Both the position numbers and the translations under genes were made by a program. This document shows positions 11,325 through 23,695 of a stretch of 64,000 bases of DNA, in pieces (position 1 is the stretch's first letter; each line of letters opens with the position of its first letter). Where the stretch lies: NCBI GenBank assembly GCA_014706295.1, contig JACSVZ010000011.1, forward strand, positions 2,874,663 through 2,938,662, read 5' to 3'. The stretch is from Lycocorax pyrrhopterus obiensis (taxonomy: Eukaryota > Chordata > Aves > Passeriformes > Paradisaeidae). The notes under the pieces were generated by a model that worked only from the letters and a program-made list of their open reading frames with translations, did not search any database and had not been told where the DNA came from.

Positions 11325-14300
11325 AAGGACAACACAGCAGGAAGTTATTTTTGGAGGCACTCACACGAGCTCACACTTTCACTACAAACTGCACCAAACA
11401 AGCTCCCCTCTTCCAAATAACATTGCTGAAATGTGGTGATTATTGGAAAGGGGAGGCAGTGACTAATTGGATAGCAAACTCCAGAGTGCTGAGGAGAAAA
11501 GAATCAAGACACAGGAATAAATCTCAAATCCTACAGAAAGATTATGTTACTTCCAGTAATTAAACAGAGCAGGCAGGATTTGATTCTTGAAAGTTTCTGC
11601 TAAACCCTCTTTGCAACAGACTCTGTGAACTCTACAGAATGGAATTTATGAATCTCAGAAGGATAAATGTCTGCTATGGATGTGGCAGGATTGAACACAC
11701 ATCTTCAGGGAGCCCAGCTATTCCAAACTGGATATCTCAGACAATAAGAGATGAGGAATAATCAAAAGAAATTTCAGGTAGTCTAAATATGACTGCATGG
11801 CAGAAACTTGTGCTGAGAGAAAGCAAAGGAAAATTACAGGAAAATTGACCAGAGGGAGAAATGTAAACAGAAAAAAAAAGTTATTAGTGATTGAGAATTC
11901 AGAGATATTTGGATGACAAATATAATCAATGCTTCTCTTAAAAGGAAGTAGCTTTGGCCACAGATCCAAGGAAGTAAAGGCAAAAAAAAGAAAGGAAGGC
12001 AAATAACGTAATAAAAATAATATCAAATATATTCTTTTTAATATAAATAATAATTGGACAAATGCTGATAGAAGACAATAAACTTACAGAACACGCAAAT
12101 CCCAAACAAAAACATGAACCCAGATTACAGGAAAAGCACTGTATCAGAGTAAAGGACTCCAAAGCCAAATGCCATACCCTTCCTTCAGTAAACCTGCAAG
12201 TGCTTCCTCTGCAAAAAGAGACCAGGAAAGAGATTTGTGATGACTCCACGTATGTATCTAAGAGCTATTATAAAAGAGAGCATTTCCTTAATTTATTTCC
12301 TAACTTCCTAGCTATGGTTGAGGAAAATAAAGTGTGGTGTAAAGCAGGGAGAAAAGCTGTGCCTCTCTCCTGTGGCCTGAGGGATGGGCATGTACCTTCC
12401 AAAGGAGGGTGATGAGCTTGGGGATCTCAAGGAACCTCAAGACTCCAAGAAAACCGTTTGGAGCTTGCATAATTCAGCAAGCCCTTCTCCCAGCCCGAGC
12501 TGCCAGGCTGCTCAGCAGGGCTGGAACAAATGCCAGGATCCTTTGGACAAGGTGGAGATTTATTTTTTAATCTTTTAGTTCCGTTTTACCCAGAATTTCC
12601 CAAGGTACTTTAAGCTAATCTAGAAACACTAAACAGGACCAATTTTAAGTACTGGGCTTTTGGCAAGTTCATTTTACAGAAGAGAAGTAAAGCAGCAATT
12701 GCTATCAGAGCTCTGCTTGGTGAAGACTTCTGCCTCAAACACCTCAAACATAAAAGGAGTATTTTAGGGATCGGAATTTCTTAGCATGAAATGTTGAGGA
12801 ATGATAGATCACTTTCCTCAGCAAGAAATAGCAGCAGTAATCTACAGAAAAATAGGCAACATTTACCAGGTCTAAGTAACCTATATTAAAAGTCTTGGCC
12901 CTAAAGGTACAACCTTTGTCAATTGTATTTTTATCAGCAGCACCGTGTGACAAATGCTGCGATGTGAAAGTGTAAAACAACAGGATTAAGGTGCTGGAGT
13001 TCAATATCACAGCATCTCACCAGGTCACAGCTACACAAAATGGACTGGCTGTGACTGGAATATTTGGGGAACAGGCAAAATTAGGAATATTAAAACTACA
13101 TATATTAAAAACAAAATCACATCTAAACCACATTTCCACTCATCAGAGGTGGCCTGAACTTTTTCCATACCTTAAATACTCTAAAATGTTACCAAAACAC
13201 ACTATAATTTTTTCAGTTGCACTTTTTAGTGATTCATTGCTTCTTAGGTATCCTCTGGCAGTTGTAGCACATTTCAGTTTTATGGGATCACTGACTGATA
13301 TGCCTGGAATTTTGCTCTGCAGAAGAATTTACGCACAGCTTCAGTGACAATTGATAAAATACTATAATTCCTTCAGATAATATTTTGATGCCAGTGTCAC
13401 TTCCACCTGAGAATGCCGGGTAAATTACTCAGCAGGAGAAGCATTTGCCCAGGGACTGATAATAAAGCAGCTTGCAACCAGAAAATTGTAATTAATTGGC
13501 CATTGAAACAACTCTGTGAAACAGGGCTGGTACCAGCTGCAGTGTGCAGGTGATGAATGACAGCTGCCAATCACCCAGGGAGTCTATCCCAGGGTCAGGG
13601 AAGAAAGGAAGAAATTCCGTTAACAACAGATTGCGTCGCCAGTGTCAACTCTTTGAAAACAAATCAGATGGAGGGAGCATCAATTATTCATTGGGATGAA
13701 GGTTTGTGAACTGCCACAAAGAGCCCCACTGGGCTTGGAGGAGGAGGAATGACAAATGCTGGAAAGACATAAGAGGACAGAGCACACTATAATACAGAAA
13801 CGTTAATTAATAATTCAGATATGGTTTATGTTTAATAGGTTATAAAGCCATTTGGGGTTAATAAACTGAGCGACCTTCAACTTTGCAGTGCAGTAGGCAC
13901 AAAATGTATTGCTCCTTAAAGAGGGAATGCTCCACCCCTGCCTTGGAGAATGAACATGTTATTTGGTAACAGTGATTCAGTTTATTGCACATTATCCCCC
14001 ACATGGAAAAGTGGATAATTAAATAACTATTAAAGCCTGTGTATGCAATCCACTGTAAAAGAAGCCAATATTTGTCTTTCCCTGAGTTCAGGAGATGATC
14101 ACCTCAGAGAAATTGGGTTTTTCCTGAGCAGGTCTCCCAGTAGTAGCAGGCATAGCATTTCAGTCTTAAAATCTGCTGTCAGAACTGTTGAGGGAACCAT
14201 GGCACCCACAAAATTATACCAAGAGTGTGTGGAGACACATCTGCATGCAAAACTCACTGAAAGTCAGAAATACTAAGCCCTTAAAAGGAAAGGGCTGCAA

Positions 14301-15516
14301 ATCCTAAATCTGCACAAGCAAATCCCCCCAGTGAGGGGGTTTTGGCAGTGATGCTGCAGAGCCTGTGCTGAAGTCCTTTGAATCCACAGGCCCTTTGCAG
14401 AGCTGCTGGATGCAGATCTCAAACCTGGGCTCTACACCCTTCTTTTTCTGTTGTTCTGATGTGTCATAGAGCCAAAATCAGCCCCACCAGCTGCGAAGTC
14501 AGAGGTTTGGTTGGTAGATTGCTGGTCTGGTTGAAAATTACTCTCCAAGGAAAGCACCAAGATCTCTCCATAGTGAAGCGTCTCTCTGGAAATGTGGGAG
14601 CCTGGAAATCCAGACAGTCGGGAGCGCTGAGAGCAGCACCAGCTCTGAGAGGCCGTTCCTGGGGTGATGGAGCTGTCCCTTGTCAACAGGTCCCTGCCTT
14701 CAGTAGTGACCCAGCTTGTATAAAAACCCGTCTGGGGATGTCACTGGGTGCTTAAAGGAAGCATAATAATACCAAACATTATTATTTAACCCTTTAAGAA
14801 ACATTGTGTGAATAAAAGCAGAGTTATTTACCCTGTACACCCACATGCACTCTGCCTTTGTCGCTGGATTTCTGCAAAACCAATTTCTGTGCTCGTTTAA
14901 AATGCTAATTTATGGGTGTCCCTTTGCACTGGAAAAAATTTTACCCCAGAAAAACCTTTTACCCCGTTGTGCAGATTGGTATTTTTAGCTCACATATAGA
15001 TTCCCTAAATTGTAAAATGCTGACCAGACCACATAAACACTGCAGCCATCATATTCTCTTTATTCTATATGTGCTGTGCTGTCTCAGTGGGCTCTGCAGT
15101 ATCTTGATGCATAATAATCTATTTAAAACCACATTGACTTATTTCTCTTACCCTATAAACACACACTCTTGAGTCTATTACTTTAAATTACGTACTAGTT
15201 TAGTGTGTAGATTTCCTACTTTTCTACAGTTGAATTTATTTCAATAAAGACTGTGAAGCTCAATGAGACATAAGACATTAATCCACATTAAATAAACATG
15301 CAAGAAATTAAAGATTTATTACTAACCAACTAGATTTACAGTTAAGGAATCACCACAGTCTTGTCATCCATAGGCTGTGCTTCCCTGAAATACTAAATTA
15401 ACTGGTTAATTAAAAAAGCAAGCAAAAAGAATTAATGCTCCAGCAAAATTTCTAACATGCTGTTCAGAACAAAGTTAATCTATAGAGATATATTGCTGAA
15501 TTCTATTTTTTTTTAA
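11325..15516. other. Unique AT-rich sequence, no gene seen
   Basis: About 4 kb without a recognised repeat. The segment 13380-14040 has many homeodomain-type TAATTA/ATTAATTA sites and looks like a possible conserved non-coding stretch, but conservation cannot be judged from one sequence. Other open frames are short or very AT-biased. Confidence 0.4.
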
Positions 15517-16008
15517 CAAAGATTTTGCATATTTGCAAAATACAAGGGTAAGTTTATGATGAAACACTTCTGGTTTCCTGTTCCAAGAGCTAGAAATAAT
15601 ATTGAGCCCTTGCCCAGAGAAGCGGTGCTACTGAATTTTAAGAGAAGAAATGAATTCATTTGTCTTCTCCGCATATTAATTGAAACAAGTGAGGTACAAA
15701 AAAATGATGATGAGGTACAAAGGAATTTGTCATCGCAGGAGCAAACCAGGTGTATTTCTGCAGAGGTACAAGTGGGTAAAGCATATGGTCTTGTAACCAA
15801 ATACGTGGAGCTCCAGCAAGCAATGAAAATACTCATATATCAAGCAAATCCAGTGTGTGCAGTGTGGAGTGCATGGGAATATTTCTCCTCAGGTTCTGTG
15901 GAATCAGTCCCATTTGCTGTTAGCCTTGACAGACAGCACTGCCAGAGTGTGCATGATAAATATCTTGCAATAAAAATTATTTTTTCTCTATTGCTTTTCG
16001 TTAAATAA
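15517..16008 (+). other. Unassigned 163-codon open frame in unique sequence
   Basis: The frame is open from just after a TAA at 15514 to a TAA at 16006-16008, with ATG codons at 15556 and 15559. The conceptual product from 15556 is 150 residues, mixed in composition, with a hydrophobic C-terminal end (about ten residues) and no domain I recognise. The short unit gaggtacaa occurs three times within it. A 107-codon frame on the opposite strand overlaps it, which argues for stop-poor DNA rather than coding. It could also be an eroded repeat. I do not claim a gene. Confidence 0.15.
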
Positions 16009-17942
16009 TAGAGGAGGTTAATAGGAGCTGCTTCCTTGGTTTGAATGCACAGGTTGTGTTTCAGCAAAAATGTTAATTGATTTATCATCAGAGATAAAAT
16101 ATGGCAGGAGAGGCACTGTGTCTTGGCCAGGCCTAGTTAATTTCCAGCTGTTAATCATGCAGTTTTATTTACACAGGAAGGTTTTATATCTCTCTCTATA
16201 GATATGGATACATAGATATAGATATTTGCACAATAAATATGGTATTAAAATGTTAAGCAGGAACGACACACAGTGATACAAATGTATATTCATAACAGAA
16301 CAGAGGTTGTGTCCACTGAACGTGCAATTCCCATGATCCACAAAAAAGGGATACCTAAATCCTTGGATTTATTGAGGCACTGTGTGCCAGACTCAAAATT
16401 AGGATGTCAGAGCTGAAGCCATCCATTCCCTGTCACAGGGTCCATCACGCTGCCCTTCTACATCTCCTTCTGGAGGATGCAGCTTGGGAAAGAGGCTCAG
16501 GGTGATAGTTAAGGTCAAGGACAAATATAATTTGTCAGCCAGAGCCCAAGAGTGGGAAAAGGGCAGGAATATGGAAAGATGACAATGAAAAGTCCTACAG
16601 AGGCTTTCAGAGAGGGTTCTGCAGAGATGCTCCACATCTCTTTGGTCACCGTTAGCCATCAGGCAAATTTCCTTTACTACACAGCTTGTTTCACTGCTGT
16701 CACGAAGGCAGATAAGACTGATTTAGACTTTTTTTTTCATCATGGGGAATGTTTTCTTAAGTTCTGCTACAACGAATGACAAGTTGAAAAAAAAATCTAA
16801 AATTTTATTTTGTCGGCTCATGTGAAGACCAGTGGGTTTGTTGTTTTTTTCAGATTTTCCTCGAAATGATAGAAACTACCCAAAGTGAGTGCTGCACTAT
16901 GGGTTCTTTGTTCAGGCCCAGAACTCAACTCACCCTTGGTTCATGCAGAAGAGGCTATCAGAGTAAAAAGAGTATTTTAAAAAGTTTTACTCTCAATTGC
17001 CAGCAAGAATGGGCTGAGCAGGTTGGAGCAGCAACTGGGCTGTCGTCATCACATGTCCAGGTTCACATCAAGGTGTCAGAGACACTTCACCTCTCAGAGC
17101 AGTGGCCCCTCAGACTTTGGTATTGCTGTGTTTCAGCGTTATCACCCCCACACTCACTATTTTCAGAGATTCTTTAGCCCAGTCCTGTCCCTGACTCGGT
17201 GAGTCACGGGCACATGTTCAGGGAGGAGCAGACATCCCTCCAAGCTGTTTGCCTCCTTTATTTATGTGATGAATTAGCTCCTGGTGGTGACTGTGGTTTT
17301 AGCCTGCCTAAGTCTTGATGCCATCTCAAGGATTTCTGGCCTTCAAGTGCATTTTTGGGAGAAATGTTCTTTCCACAGGACAATTCTTTTTCCACTGGGA
17401 CAACTTTTCTTTGCTTCAGTCCCAGTTTGAAAAATCCACACCATTGTCCAGTAAGACCATTTGTCCAGCTTATATATGAACATTTGTGAGGCTTGATTGA
17501 AAAGAACCAAAAAGTATAAATACAAAGTATTTAGCTATTTCATGAGAAAATCCAATTTTCATTATCACATATGCATGGGAATACACAAAGAAAAGCTGAG
17601 TGGTTCTGAAATCTGTAATGCAAAGCACAATCCATAGCTCCAAAAGTGTGTCCTAGCAGCACTTATAAATATATTCCATCCTTGTTTTCTCCCCTTCGGA
17701 GTTAATGCTTGCACCATTTGCTTGTTTACTATTCACAAATTCAGCTACTGGCTGGCTCAGCATTTTGGGGAGTGGCAAAGCCCTCTAGAACTTTCTTTGT
17801 GCTCTTATCAATACTATTGCTTTTGTTTCGTGTGAAAACCTGTGTGAGGGCAGGGGAAGCGGTGCAGTTATACAACGATTGATGTTAGAGCAGAGACTGT
17901 TCCTGGCCTACACACGTGGAAGCATGTGAGAGGCACAGAGAG
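16009..17942. other. Unique sequence with a small GATA/TATC-rich patch
   Basis: A simple patch of TATC/GATA steps lies at about 16186-16227. The rest is unique AT-rich DNA with short uninformative frames. Confidence 0.4.
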
Positions 17943-17996
17943 CTCCCATCCTCATCCTCTCCTTTCCCCTCTTTCTCTCCTCTCCTCTCCTTTCCT
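17943..17996 (+). repeat. Polypyrimidine tract
   Basis: Roughly 54 bp almost entirely C and T, made of CTCTCC/CTTTCC-like units. Such tracts can adopt triplex (H-DNA) structure. It lies about 100 bp upstream of the solo LTR at 18094. Confidence 0.75.
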
Positions 17997-18363
17997 GTGT
18001 CCCAGCACATCCTTGGTCAGATGGTGAAATTCCCTCCTCAGAAAGTGGGAGGTGGCAGGAGACCAAATGCCAGCTCAGAGATCCCTTACGGATTGTTCGG
18101 GTGCACTGTGTGCTGGAAGAGAGACAGGCCCTGAGGGCCAGAGAAAGCCTCTTTCTTGGACCCAGAGGTGACCCTGGGAGTGCATCCAGGTCACCGGGGA
18201 TGGGCTGAGAGAGGATTGTGGGTTTGTGGACAGTGCTGGGCCTATGAGATGTGATAATTGTAGTTTGTGACCTTATAGGGCATTGTTTGCCTGTTACCAT
18301 AATAGGCAATGTCTGTGCACTACCCCAGGTGATTGGGGGACACTGAGGTGAACATCTTTCCTG

Positions 18364-18373
18364 TTTATATGAT
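18364..18373 (+). promoter_or_regulatory. TATA-like box of solo LTR
   Basis: TTTATATGAT about 50 bp upstream of the AATAAA, the spacing expected between the U3 promoter and the R-region poly(A) signal. Present at the same place in the copy at 2144-2528. Confidence 0.5.
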
Positions 18374-18419
18374 GTGATATCCTGTTGGGTGCTGGTATTT
18401 AGGGGAATTTCGGGTGCGC

Positions 18420-18425
18420 AATAAA
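18420..18425 (+). terminator. LTR polyadenylation signal
   Basis: AATAAA about 56 bp before the LTR 3' end, conserved in both LTR copies. Confidence 0.75.
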
Positions 18426-18487
18426 GGCTTTGCACTTTTCCATCTTGTGTGTGAAGTCCATGCCCTTCCGTGATTACTGCAACGGAT

Positions 18488-19920
18488 CAGTCTGCAAGCA
18501 GAGAAAGAGGCTACGCCAAGGATCCACCCAAGGGTGTAAGGACCAGAATCCTGTCAATGTCTGAGCAAAGCTGCAGAGCAGAGCCTAGCCCAGAGATTCC
18601 CCTGGGATGGACACAGTGCAGAGCAGAGCCTTAAAAGTACTCTTAAGGTCACATATGAGCTTCCCAAAAGCTCAATCAGCAGCAGGGACATTAACCAGCC
18701 CCCATCACAGCTCTCAAAGGCTGTGAAAGCACTGCCTGAGACGTGGTTAAGACATAATGATTTATAACGTGTCAATCCCTAGTGGAGTCACAATACCTTC
18801 CTCTGACAGTTCCTCCCAGAAAAGTTTCTTCTAAGATACTTAGATTGAGATTGGGAATCAATTTTACACCTAAAAATCTCTAAGAGATGCTATCAATAAA
18901 ACATATTGGACTGGTAAACGTCGATTTGACCTTTGGAGGTTTGTAGAGTTTTCTGTGTCCTTGACTTTAGTTACAGTTTTATTCAAACCTTTTCTCCTGC
19001 AAATATTATTTTACATGTGCCTAGCAAGCACTGTTTGGCTCCCTTTTCCTAAATTTTAATGGGAATTATGCTAGGTTTGTGCATCATTGTTTCAGTTTTA
19101 AACTCATTAGGTGAGCAAACCCCATTTATGTCCTCCAGCACCTGCCTTCCACCTTGCTTCTGAGTAAGAGCCTGGAGTAAGATTGTTTACAAACACAAAT
19201 GTTTCAGAGGTCAAACAAAAACATAACAAAATCCAGGATGGTATTTCTGTCAGTTTTGAACATAATTTTGCAAGCTTTGCACACTGAAATTTACTCACAT
19301 GAGTATTCAGGTGCAATTGCCCGAACTCTGCACCTGAATATGTTTGTGTGCAGCTAGAGGCTTGTTAAAAAGTGCCTGACTCTCTACTTGGTGATATTTT
19401 AGCATTAATTCCTTGCTATCACGCTAAAAATGGAATAATCAGATAGTTTTCAGAAGTCCCCAGCATTTACTCTGCCTTTGAAAGCCTAACCAAAAGAGTA
19501 TTGTGACATTTCCATTAATTAAGACACATAGTCCAATTTTGAAGTCCATTGATGTCAACTCTCATTCAACAGGTATTTTATCATGGCCAGAGCCAGCATC
19601 CAGTCCTGCTCACTGAATTTGCTTTTTCTTCCATTCCCTCAAATCACCCTGTTAAGAATTGTGCAGTTGTTTGGAATAAAACTTGCAGGCTTCTAAATGA
19701 GCTCCTGGGAGTTGCTGCTATTTTACTGCATCAAGCACATGACACGAAATGCTGCATTAACACAGCACTGACCAGAGGGATTGTTGTCCACAGGAGGGGT
19801 AAACAATGTCCTGGGCAGCAGGAATGACCGTGGTGAAGCACTGAGAAACATCGTCTCACAGGTACCTTCGAGCACTTCAGTGCCAATTATTAATACTTTG
19901 ATTTTGCATTTATGGCTCTT
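18488..19920. other. Unique sequence, no gene seen
   Basis: AT-rich, with short open frames only. No repeat family recognised. Confidence 0.45.
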
Positions 19921-20414
19921 ACCCCACCTGCAGAGCTGCCCCAGCCCTGGGCCGGCACAGGAAGGAGCTGGAGCTGCTGCACAGAGCCCAGAGGAGGCAG
20001 CAGCATGATCAGAGGGATGGAGCAGCTCTGCTGGCAGGAAAGGCTGCCAGAGCTGGGATTGTTCAGCCTGGAGAGGAGAAGCTTTGGGGGGACCTCAGTG
20101 TGGCCTTGCAGGGCCTGAAGGAGCTGCAGGAAAGCTGGAGAGAGACAATGGCCAAGGGCTGGAGGGCCAGGACACAGGGAATGGCTTCCCAGTGCCAGAG
20201 GGCAGGGCTGGATGGGATCTTGGGCAGGAATTGTTCCCTGGGAGGGTGGGCAGGCCCTGGCACAGGGTGCCCAGAGCAGCTGTGGCTGCCCCTGGATCCC
20301 TGGCAGTGCCCAAGGCCAGGTTGGCCATTGGGGCTTGGAGCAGCCTGGGACAGTGGAAGGTGTCCCTGCCCATGGCAGGGGTGGGACTGGATGGGCTTTA
20401 AGGTTCTCAATCAA
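19921..20414 (+). mobile_element. CR1 copy A with shared 5' boundary (plus)
   Basis: Begins ACCCCACCTGCAGAGCTGCC and runs through 'gcacaggaaggagctggagc', 'ttcagcctggagaggagaag' and the common CR1 3' blocks to 'gggctttaaggttct'. The ATTCTATGATTC tail is missing or decayed. The 5' start is the same nucleotide as in the copies at 41718-42235 and 45507-46020. Internal sequence is nearly identical among the three, so they are from one young subfamily. Confidence 0.96.
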
Positions 20415-20871
20415 CCTGTTCAGGTTCATTTTGCAGCAGTTTAAATGTTGCTTTTTACCTGCTGAAATACTGGACTGATTTTCCCCATCTGGCATTATTT
20501 ATGTTGAGTCTTTTCTTTTGTTCTTCTTTTCAGTTTTAGAAGATTCCTGAAATTTCACCTTATAACCAGACATAGAAATGGAGCTCCAAGAAAACATTTT
20601 CTTCAGCTCATCCTGTAGATCCAATGACTACTTCTGTCTTTTCTTATGATTTTCTAGAATGTTTGAAATGTGTTTGCTCTCTGTGGGGACACAGAATTCT
20701 GCAAAGTAATGACACATCCCCAGAATGTCTAAATTTCTCTGTATTTTCAAATAAAGCATGTACCTTTATAAATGGATCACAAAAATTCATACATTTCACC
20801 ATCTTCATGAAAATTTACATTACAAAAAAAAAAAATTGAATTGAGGATATATTAATAAAATATTTTTCATA
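20415..20871. other. AT-rich unique sequence
   Basis: No gene seen. An A13 run lies at about 20824-20836. Confidence 0.45.
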
Positions 20872-20897
20872 TCTTAAGAATATTCATATTCTTAAGA
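20872..20897. repeat. 26-bp near-perfect palindrome (cruciform candidate)
   Basis: TCTTAAGAATAT (20872-20883) and its exact reverse complement ATATTCTTAAGA (20886-20897) are separated by only 2 bp. The surrounding DNA is very AT-rich, which favours extrusion. Confidence 0.8.
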
Positions 20898-23077
20898 ACT
20901 AAAATTTAACACTTCAAAAGCAAAGGAATTTTTAAAGATTATTCTGCTTCTTAGCAAATAACTCTAAAAGTTATTTCCAACAAGGAAAAATGACCTAGTG
21001 TGAAATATTAATGAAGAATTTAATACTGTAGACCATTAAAATACATTAAAAATTCCCACTAACTTCATCTGAGGTTGGATTTTGTCCTTTGCTAACAAAG
21101 CTCTAGGAGAATGTTGTTACATCAGATAGAAATTATTGATTTTATCTTATCAGTTTCATCACTTTGTATTTCTCAAATGAAGACAAAATTCTAACTCTGG
21201 TCAAGGGAAATGGAAAGCTGATGGGATCAGCTGCTAACTCCCACCCTGCCTGTGCAGTTTCACACAGTGACAACACAGAATCAAACTTTAATTTTCCCAG
21301 CAGGTTTATTTACAGAAACCTACAGAGGGTGGGCAGCCAGACCTTCACAAGAGGATCCTTCTAACACAATGCTTAAATGTCTCTTCTGCTATTTGCAGTT
21401 TGTAAACTGCTAAACACCAATTTGAGTTTTGCAGATGCAGAATCTTGCACTGGAAAAAATGATTGATCTAAAAACCACTGTACCACTGTCTTTTTGTGCT
21501 GTAGAGTTTGTTCTCAAATAATTGCTTTGAGACTCGAAATCTTGGGCTGGTTTAATCTCTGCTGCGCTTATGTGCATTACCACAGACCCTGAGCCATTCC
21601 AGACTTACACCAGTACCTCTGAATGTTAAAAGTTAATATATTTGGGTTCTACTAACACCAGCAGGGCTCACAGTGTAAGAAATGATGCCATTAAGAGGAA
21701 GCCCAGGCTCTCAGCAATGTGTAACCAGGCTAAATCCAGCAGTGTGCTGCTGTCACCATCTATTGGTTAGCTCTGGGGGCGTCAAAACCAAACCATTTCC
21801 AGAACAGAGCTAAAGCTAATTAGCAAAACTAACAAACACAACAGAAGAATTAATAAGAAACACTGAGTTAAGAATCTGAAATTCAAGTCATGAATTGAGA
21901 GTGATTTAAAAGTCCGTTTAAGTTTATGCACAGGAATGAGCAAGAAATGTGTCCAGCTCTTTGTGCTTATCAGGAGCGGGATTATTGCACGGGAGCTGAG
22001 ACATCTGAGAGAGAAATGGATCCTTAATCTGGTAACATAAATAAACTCATTTCTGACAATCCATTTCAAGGACTTAATCTAAATTGCCAAGGTAATTAGC
22101 CTTGTTTACTGAGGCTTGCCCTATTAACTTTATCTGGCATTCTAAGAAGGCAAAATACTTCCAGTATCAGGAAATGCACAATCAGAGTAAATACATTTAC
22201 CCCCCTGCTCTGAGCTGCTGTGTGATGCTGAAGCTATAACAGAGAAAAGAATTAGATGCGTGTCAAGATGAAAACATTGGCAGGGAAGGTCAAGAAGTCC
22301 ATGGTCCAGTTCAAGCAAGCAGCATTCTGTAGGGATCAGCAGCACCCAGCATGGCCAGGACACTGGGACAACCTGGGCAGGATTTGCCCGTGCAGGGTGG
22401 ATGGATGTGGGATGCTGTGTGCACTGTCTGCTCCCTGCAGCCTGGCAAATACTGAGCAGCCAGTTCTGAAGGAGTGCAGGCTACTCTTTATATATGTGAC
22501 AGCAAATACTGCACTTGGCAAGGAATTCAGTAGGGTGCTTTCCAAGCTTAAAAGGGCTTTCTGGGACTGTTTCTGACCCCATTCAATTCAATTCTTTGTA
22601 GCATGGCTTCCTTCCAGGAGTTTCAACATGCCATTCATTCAGGGAAATGCACTTTAAGTCAATGGTAGGTTTGCTTGCATAAGAAGTATGAGCTCTGTCT
22701 CTAGCATCCATTAATCTTGGGAAGTCAGCTTGTGTGCAATCTATTCTAAAACTACTTTCCAATAGTCCGCTTGCACAGTGCACACAAGGGAGGAGTGATA
22801 TTTTGCGAGCACTCTAAGACTGGGTTCTCATTGAGAGGGTTGCTTTGTGTTTTGTTGGGGTTTTTTTCCCCTTATAAAATTCAGAATTATATTGATGGGA
22901 AATTGTACAGTTTTCATCCTATTTTTTTAAATGAATTTGCTACAAAAGTGGCTATATAAACACTGTTAAACTGTATTTTTAACTTAATCAGATACAGGCA
23001 AGAATTAATAGTCTTGACTTGTCAATTATTGATGTGTAAAGAGTCAAATATTTCCTGGTTATTGGAGTTTGCTTTGA
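20898..23077. other. Unique AT-rich sequence, no gene seen
   Basis: No repeat or domain recognised. Frames at 22256-22576 (plus) and 22336-22545 (minus) overlap each other and show no family. Confidence 0.4.
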
Positions 23078-23695
23078 TTTAGAATTTATAAACGGCTTTC
23101 TGTCTCTGAAGGGCATTATAGCAGAGGACACCTGAGTGAGCAGGAAAGCAGCACAGGAGAGGAAAGTGAGATTTCAAGAGAACACAATGCATGTGCCCAT
23201 CATTCCCGTCACAGCTTATGGGGCTTCTTTCCATTCATCCCGGAATCTCCTGCTGAATCAGGGTCTGACTGCACACAAAACACCGGCATAACAAAGGGCA
23301 GGAAACTCCGTCACACTGACTTGCTCCTGAACACCCAAGGAATGGAAATCATTCCAAATAAAGAGCCAGACCAGGATGAGCTTAGTGAGCTGAAACAACT
23401 GGGATCATTTACGGGAGAAGCAGATTCTTTGTGTGAGAACTTGTCGGACCCTGGCCCAAACAGTTCAGCCACTCTTCCTTCCCAAAGTGTGGGACTGAGC
23501 ACCTCCCATTCCCACCGAGCTCTTGGAAACACCACTGCCCCAGGAGCAGGGCTCCAGCCAGGGGGGGGTCTGCAATCCCACCCAAACAATGAACCAAAGT
23601 CTGCCTGCTTGCAGATCATTCCTGAGCAGCAAACAGGGCTGGGTTTGTGGCGTAGGAGCATTCACTCGGAATCATTCACTCCGCTCGCCCCTTGA
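23078..23695 (+). other. Unassigned 205-codon open frame in unique sequence
   Basis: The frame is open from just after a TGA at 23075-23077 to a TGA at 23693-23695 and does not overlap any repeat I recognise. Its first in-frame ATG (23342) has a favourable context (G at -3, G at +4) and would give 117 residues. The product is rich in Ser, Glu, Pro, Gly and Gln, hydrophilic, with an acidic 'KEPDQDELSEL' stretch and no hydrophobic segment, so it would be largely disordered. An acceptor-like 'gctttgatttag' ends at 23082, and AATAAA is found at 24078-24083. Against coding: a 116-codon frame overlaps on the other strand, and I see no homology. A terminal exon, a decayed gene or chance are all possible. 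Confidence 0.2.

Larger units (their letters stand above)
18094..18481 (+). mobile_element. Solo LTR of an endogenous retrovirus, copy 2 (plus)
   Basis: A 388-bp LTR starting TGTTCGGGTGCACTG and ending GTGATTACTGCA, flanked by a perfect 6-bp target duplication ACGGAT (18088-18093 and 18482-18487). It has a TATA-like TTTATATGAT (18364-18373), then AATAAA (18420-18425), then a U5-like tail. It matches the minus-strand copy at 2144-2528 over its full length; by eye identity is in the mid-90s percent. There is no adjoining gag, pol or env. The 6-bp duplication suggests a class II (ERVK-like) avian family. The 175-codon frame on the opposite strand (17908-18435) is partly shared with copy 1, but the differences are mostly amino-acid-changing, so it is not a conserved protein. 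Confidence 0.93.
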
